Origin: Candidatus Omnitrophota bacterium
Lineage (GTDB): Bacteria; Omnitrophota; Gorgyraeia; JAFGHF01
Length of the DNA stretch: 15,318 bases
Assembly: GCA_024543015.1 (NCBI GenBank)
Contig: JAMXCY010000012.1
Span: forward strand, 1 to 15,318
Direction: 5' to 3'
Part shown: in pieces, positions 12,889-15,318 of the stretch
How the letters are laid out: each line of letters begins with the position of its first letter
Numbering within the stretch: the stretch's first letter is position 1
Notes under the pieces: generated by a model
What the model saw: the letters and a program-made list of their open reading frames with translations, nothing else
Told to the model about the DNA's origin: nothing
Databases searched by the model: none
Translations under genes and position numbers: made by a program

Positions 12889-13083
12889 ATGATGATGAAG
12901 CCAGAAAGATATTATTCCGCCACAGAAGCAGCTAAGACTTTGGGTATTTCCAAACAGACTTTGATTCGCTATGAAAGCAAGAGGATTTTTCCCAAAGCCA
13001 AAAGAAATGCTGTCAACAAATGGCGCGAGTACACTCTGGAAGATATTAAAAGATTGAAGAAGGTCCTGGGGCGTGGAGGATGA
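12889..13083 (+). CDS. Small MerR-like helix-turn-helix DNA-binding protein
   Basis: A protein of 64 residues that consists of little more than a MerR-type winged-helix domain: YYSATEAAKTLGISKQTLIRYE (the helix-turn-helix) followed by the wing segment and YTLEDIKRLKKVLG. It lacks the coiled-coil and effector domain of full MerR regulators, so it should act as a simple DNA-binding factor, like excisionases or MerR-related phage regulators. It stands first in the transcription unit and its stop overlaps the pilM-pilN start (ATGATGA), which suggests it controls this unit. Three consecutive ATG codons (12889, 12892, 12895) make the exact start uncertain, and there is no strong ribosome-binding site. 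Confidence 0.8.
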   Translation: MMMKPERYYSATEAAKTLGISKQTLIRYESKRIFPKAKRNAVNKWREYTLEDIKRLKKVLGRGG

Positions 13084-14795
13084 TGAAAATTAACGTTGAA
13101 GAGTTGTTGTCACAGTTTAAAAAGCCCAAAGATACTGCGCTAGGCTTGGACATTGGCAAGGATTCAATCAAGCTGGTGGAGCTTAGGCAAGAAGGCGGGG
13201 CAATTAAGCTAACCAAGGTAGATTTAATCAAGATACCGCAGCTTCAATCAGTTGTTGCCCTTGAGCAACATCAGCTGATCAAGAAGCTGATTGGCGAGTT
13301 GTTGGCAAAAAACCAGATCAAACGAAAAGACGTAGTTTTAAGCGTCAAAGGACAATCTACATTTGTAAAGTTCTTGGAGGTTTTGCCGGTCAGTAAGGAA
13401 AAACTGGCTCAGACCATAAAATATGAGGCCCAGCAGCAGATTCCCTTTTCGCTAGATGAAGTGGAATGGGATGCCCATGTTTTTAAAACGGGCGATGAAC
13501 AGACAGCTTCTGTGTATCAGGTTCTTTTGGTGGCGATAAAAAAGGATAAACTGGCCGGCAGGGTGAGTCTAATAGAGCAAACTGGCTTGCACCTTTCTGT
13601 TTTAGATATAAGTACCTTAAGCATCTATAATTGTATCAGGTTCAACCAGGACTATGATGAAAACAAGCTAACCTGCCTTTTAGATATAGGAGCTCAATCA
13701 AGTGATTTGTTGATCTTAAAGGGCGCTAAGTTCTGGATGAGAAGTTTTGCTATCGGGGGCGACAACATTACCTCGGGCCTTGAGAAAAAATTTAATATAA
13801 GTTTTTCCGATGCAGAAAAACTGAAACAAAAGATGAATATAGAAAGCGCTGATATTAAAGAGGCGATTGCCCCAGCGCTTGAGGACTTACAGGGGGAAAT
13901 TTCCCGTTCTGTTGAATATTATTTTTTCCAACAAAAACAGACTTCTCCCGTACCCAATGGAACTACAGGCGCAAAGACTCAGATAGAGCAGATTTTGCTC
14001 AGCGGCGGGACTTCGCTGATGCAGGGACTGGATAAATTACTGGCGGAGAAGTTTTCTTGCCAGGTGCGCAGTGTGGAGCCTTTCAAGATGTTTTCCGCAG
14101 AAGAAGAGCTTAAAGATAAGTTCAGCGCTCAGAATAAAGCCTTATTTTCCCAGGCTATGGGCTTAGCCCTCAGGGGCTTAAACAGGTCTTGGATCAACAT
14201 TAATCTGTTTAAAGAACAGATTAAGCTTAAGAGCCTTGCCCGCCAGAGGGTGGTTTATGGAGTGGGTTCGCTTGTTTTGGCTCTGGTGATTCTTCTTGGC
14301 GCTTCCACTTTTATGCGCCAGGATTACCGGGAGCGCAGTTTACGCCTACGCAAGCTTAAAGGATTATTGGAGACTTTTAGCACCCACCAGCCGCGGATAA
14401 AAGAGTTAAAGAGAGAGGAAGCGCAGCTTTACCGGAAGGTGGAGGCTTTAAGCAATCTTGCCCTAAATCGTTCTCTGTGGCTGGTGGTGTTGTCTGAGCT
14501 GCAAAAAATGCTTCCGGATAATTTGTGGATTATTGATTTTAGAGGTACATTTTTCTTTGATGCCGCGCTTGATCAGAAATTTGCCAGCAAGTTAGATGTG
14601 CAAGGCAAGGCGGTTTCTTATCAGGACGTGAATAACTTTGTCTCACGGCTTAAGGCTTCCACTTTGTTTAGCGAAGTTAAGCCTCTCTCTTCGGCGTTTA
14701 TAGAAGAACAGGTCAAAGACCAAGACAAGGATAAACAAAAGGTGGAAGTAGTTAAATTCTCAATAAGCATGAAAGTTTTGCCGGAAGTAAACTAG
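13080..14795 (+). CDS. pilM: PilM-PilN fusion protein (GspL-like pilus/secretion assembly factor)
   Basis: Residues 1 to about 365 form the actin-like PilM domain: ALGLDIGKDSIKLVEL (phosphate-1 region), SVKGQSTFVKFLEVLP, KYEAQQQIPFSLDEVEWD, CLLDIGAQSSDLLILK (phosphate-2) and ILLSGGTSLMQGLDKLL (adenosine region). From about 369 the sequence changes to PilN: SWININLFKEQ, which is the PilM-docking motif of free PilN, then a membrane helix (about 390-410), a coiled coil (about 415-465) and a periplasmic ferredoxin-like domain including LPDNLWIIDF. So two proteins that are separate in most type IV pilus systems are one chain, as in GspL of type II secretion. GGAGG at 13075-13079 favours the ATG at 13083 over 13080. 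A PilO-like gene follows. Confidence 0.92.
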   Translation: MMKINVEELLSQFKKPKDTALGLDIGKDSIKLVELRQEGGAIKLTKVDLIKIPQLQSVVALEQHQLIKKLIGELLAKNQIKRKDVVLSVKGQSTFVKFLEVLPVSKEKLAQTIKYEAQQQIPFSLDEVEWDAHVFKTGDEQTASVYQVLLVAIKKDKLAGRVSLIEQTGLHLSVLDISTLSIYNCIRFNQDYDENKLTCLLDIGAQSSDLLILKGAKFWMRSFAIGGDNITSGLEKKFNISFSDAEKLKQKMNIESADIKEAIAPALEDLQGEISRSVEYYFFQQKQTSPVPNGTTGAKTQIEQILLSGGTSLMQGLDKLLAEKFSCQVRSVEPFKMFSAEEELKDKFSAQNKALFSQAMGLALRGLNRSWININLFKEQIKLKSLARQRVVYGVGSLVLALVILLGASTFMRQDYRERSLRLRKLKGLLETFSTHQPRIKELKREEAQLYRKVEALSNLALNRSLWLVVLSELQKMLPDNLWIIDFRGTFFFDAALDQKFASKLDVQGKAVSYQDVNNFVSRLKASTLFSEVKPLSSAFIEEQVKDQDKDKQKVEVVKFSISMKVLPEVN

Positions 14796-14808
14796 AGAGA
14801 ACAATATT

Positions 14809-15318
14809 ATGTCCGCTTCTACAGATTATAAAGGGTTAATCAGACAGAGCAGCATTATCATTTTTATAGTCTTAGCTCTTTACCTGGCTTTGGTCAGGCC
14901 CCTGGCCAAACAGGGGGTTAATATATTACAAGGGCAAATTGACGAGGCCCTGGTCCAATTGGAGCGATATATTCCTAAGGAAGAAGAACAGCCTTTGCCG
15001 ACGCAGGATCTTGTTCGGACTCTCAAGGCGCATTTGGCGCGGAATGGGGAAAATTATCAAAGCCTAAAAGGCTTTATTGATTCGGGAAAAGACTATTTGC
15101 CTAAAGGCGCGCAGGAGCCGGGATTATATTTCATTGAACAGTTGCATATTACCACCAAGCGGCTTAGGCGCCAGGCCAATAGTTTGAAGATTGAAATTCC
15201 TGAGCATTTTGGTTTTAGCGAGCAGATGCCTGATGAGAATGAAAACGTAGAAATTCTTTTAAAGGAATTAGACATCGTGGATAGGGTAACGACCCTGTTA
15301 ATGGAGGAAGGCGCCGAG
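14809..15318 (+). CDS. PilO/GspM-like inner-membrane protein, Amuc_1100-like (partial, 3' end missing)
   Basis: An open frame of 170 codons starts at ATG 14809, behind AGAGAGA, and is still open at the right edge. After a short cytoplasmic start there is one membrane helix (about residues 14-32, IIIFIVLALYLALVRPL), then a long mostly helical periplasmic part with a coiled-coil character (about 40-65). IPEHFGFSEQMP and LLKELDIVDRVTTLLMEEG (about 135-168) follow. The last pair of motifs resembles the start of the Amuc_1100-type PilO-like proteins of PVC bacteria, in which FGF precedes a helix leading into a ferredoxin-like fold. The position directly after PilM-PilN is the canonical place for PilO/GspM, which dimerises with PilN/GspL to form the inner-membrane alignment complex. 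Confidence 0.7.
   Translation, partial: MSASTDYKGLIRQSSIIIFIVLALYLALVRPLAKQGVNILQGQIDEALVQLERYIPKEEEQPLPTQDLVRTLKAHLARNGENYQSLKGFIDSGKDYLPKGAQEPGLYFIEQLHITTKRLRRQANSLKIEIPEHFGFSEQMPDENENVEILLKELDIVDRVTTLLMEEGAE

Overview
The window looks like chromosomal DNA of an uncultured Gram-negative-type bacterium, most likely of the Omnitrophota/PVC assemblage. This is an inference from three things: a PilM-PilN fusion followed by a PilO-like (Amuc_1100-like) protein, an oversized GspK-like pseudopilin carrying a lamin-tail domain, and secreted Ig-like repeat proteins of a style common in that group. There is no rRNA or tRNA to settle it. No CRISPR array was seen. The longest gene-free stretch is about 240 nt.

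Left part (1-2250): the start of a membrane protein on the minus strand; then, on the plus strand, an ECF-type sigma factor and its membrane-anchored zinc-finger anti-sigma partner behind a good promoter, and a SpoVG-family RNA/DNA-binding regulator with a near-perfect Shine-Dalgarno. The gap 2009-2250 holds what reads as the rearranged remains of an ORF6N (KilA-N-type) phage-antirepressor-like gene.

Middle part (2251-5868): a REP-associated tyrosine transposase (RAYT) whose stop overlaps the start of dprA, then comM and yraN, the usual natural-transformation/DNA-processing cluster. Two 58-bp units with the design of a bacterial BIME (two inverted REPs, each a hairpin with the GTAG foot expected of RAYT targets) lie in frame, one inside the transposase itself and one in the DprA linker. 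A single REP lies in the transposase in another frame. A second, unrelated 19-bp palindrome occurs four times at gene borders, and twice it supplies the stop codon of the upstream gene (dprA, yraN). Three palindromes in a row fill the gap before the secretion operon.

Right part (5869-15318): a type II secretion/type IV pilus-like operon made of GspF, two minor pseudopilins (J-like and I/V-like), a 1019-residue GspK-like pseudopilin with inserted lamin-tail and beta-sandwich modules, and a secreted multi-domain Ig-like protein. A near-consensus promoter then starts a second unit: a tiny MerR-like DNA-binding protein, a PilM-PilN fusion (functionally GspL-like) and a PilO/GspM-like protein that runs off the end. 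Together they suggest an envelope-spanning pseudopilus machine whose tip subunit and co-encoded secreted protein have been elaborated for extracellular binding. The ATPase, secretin and major pseudopilin are not in the window.
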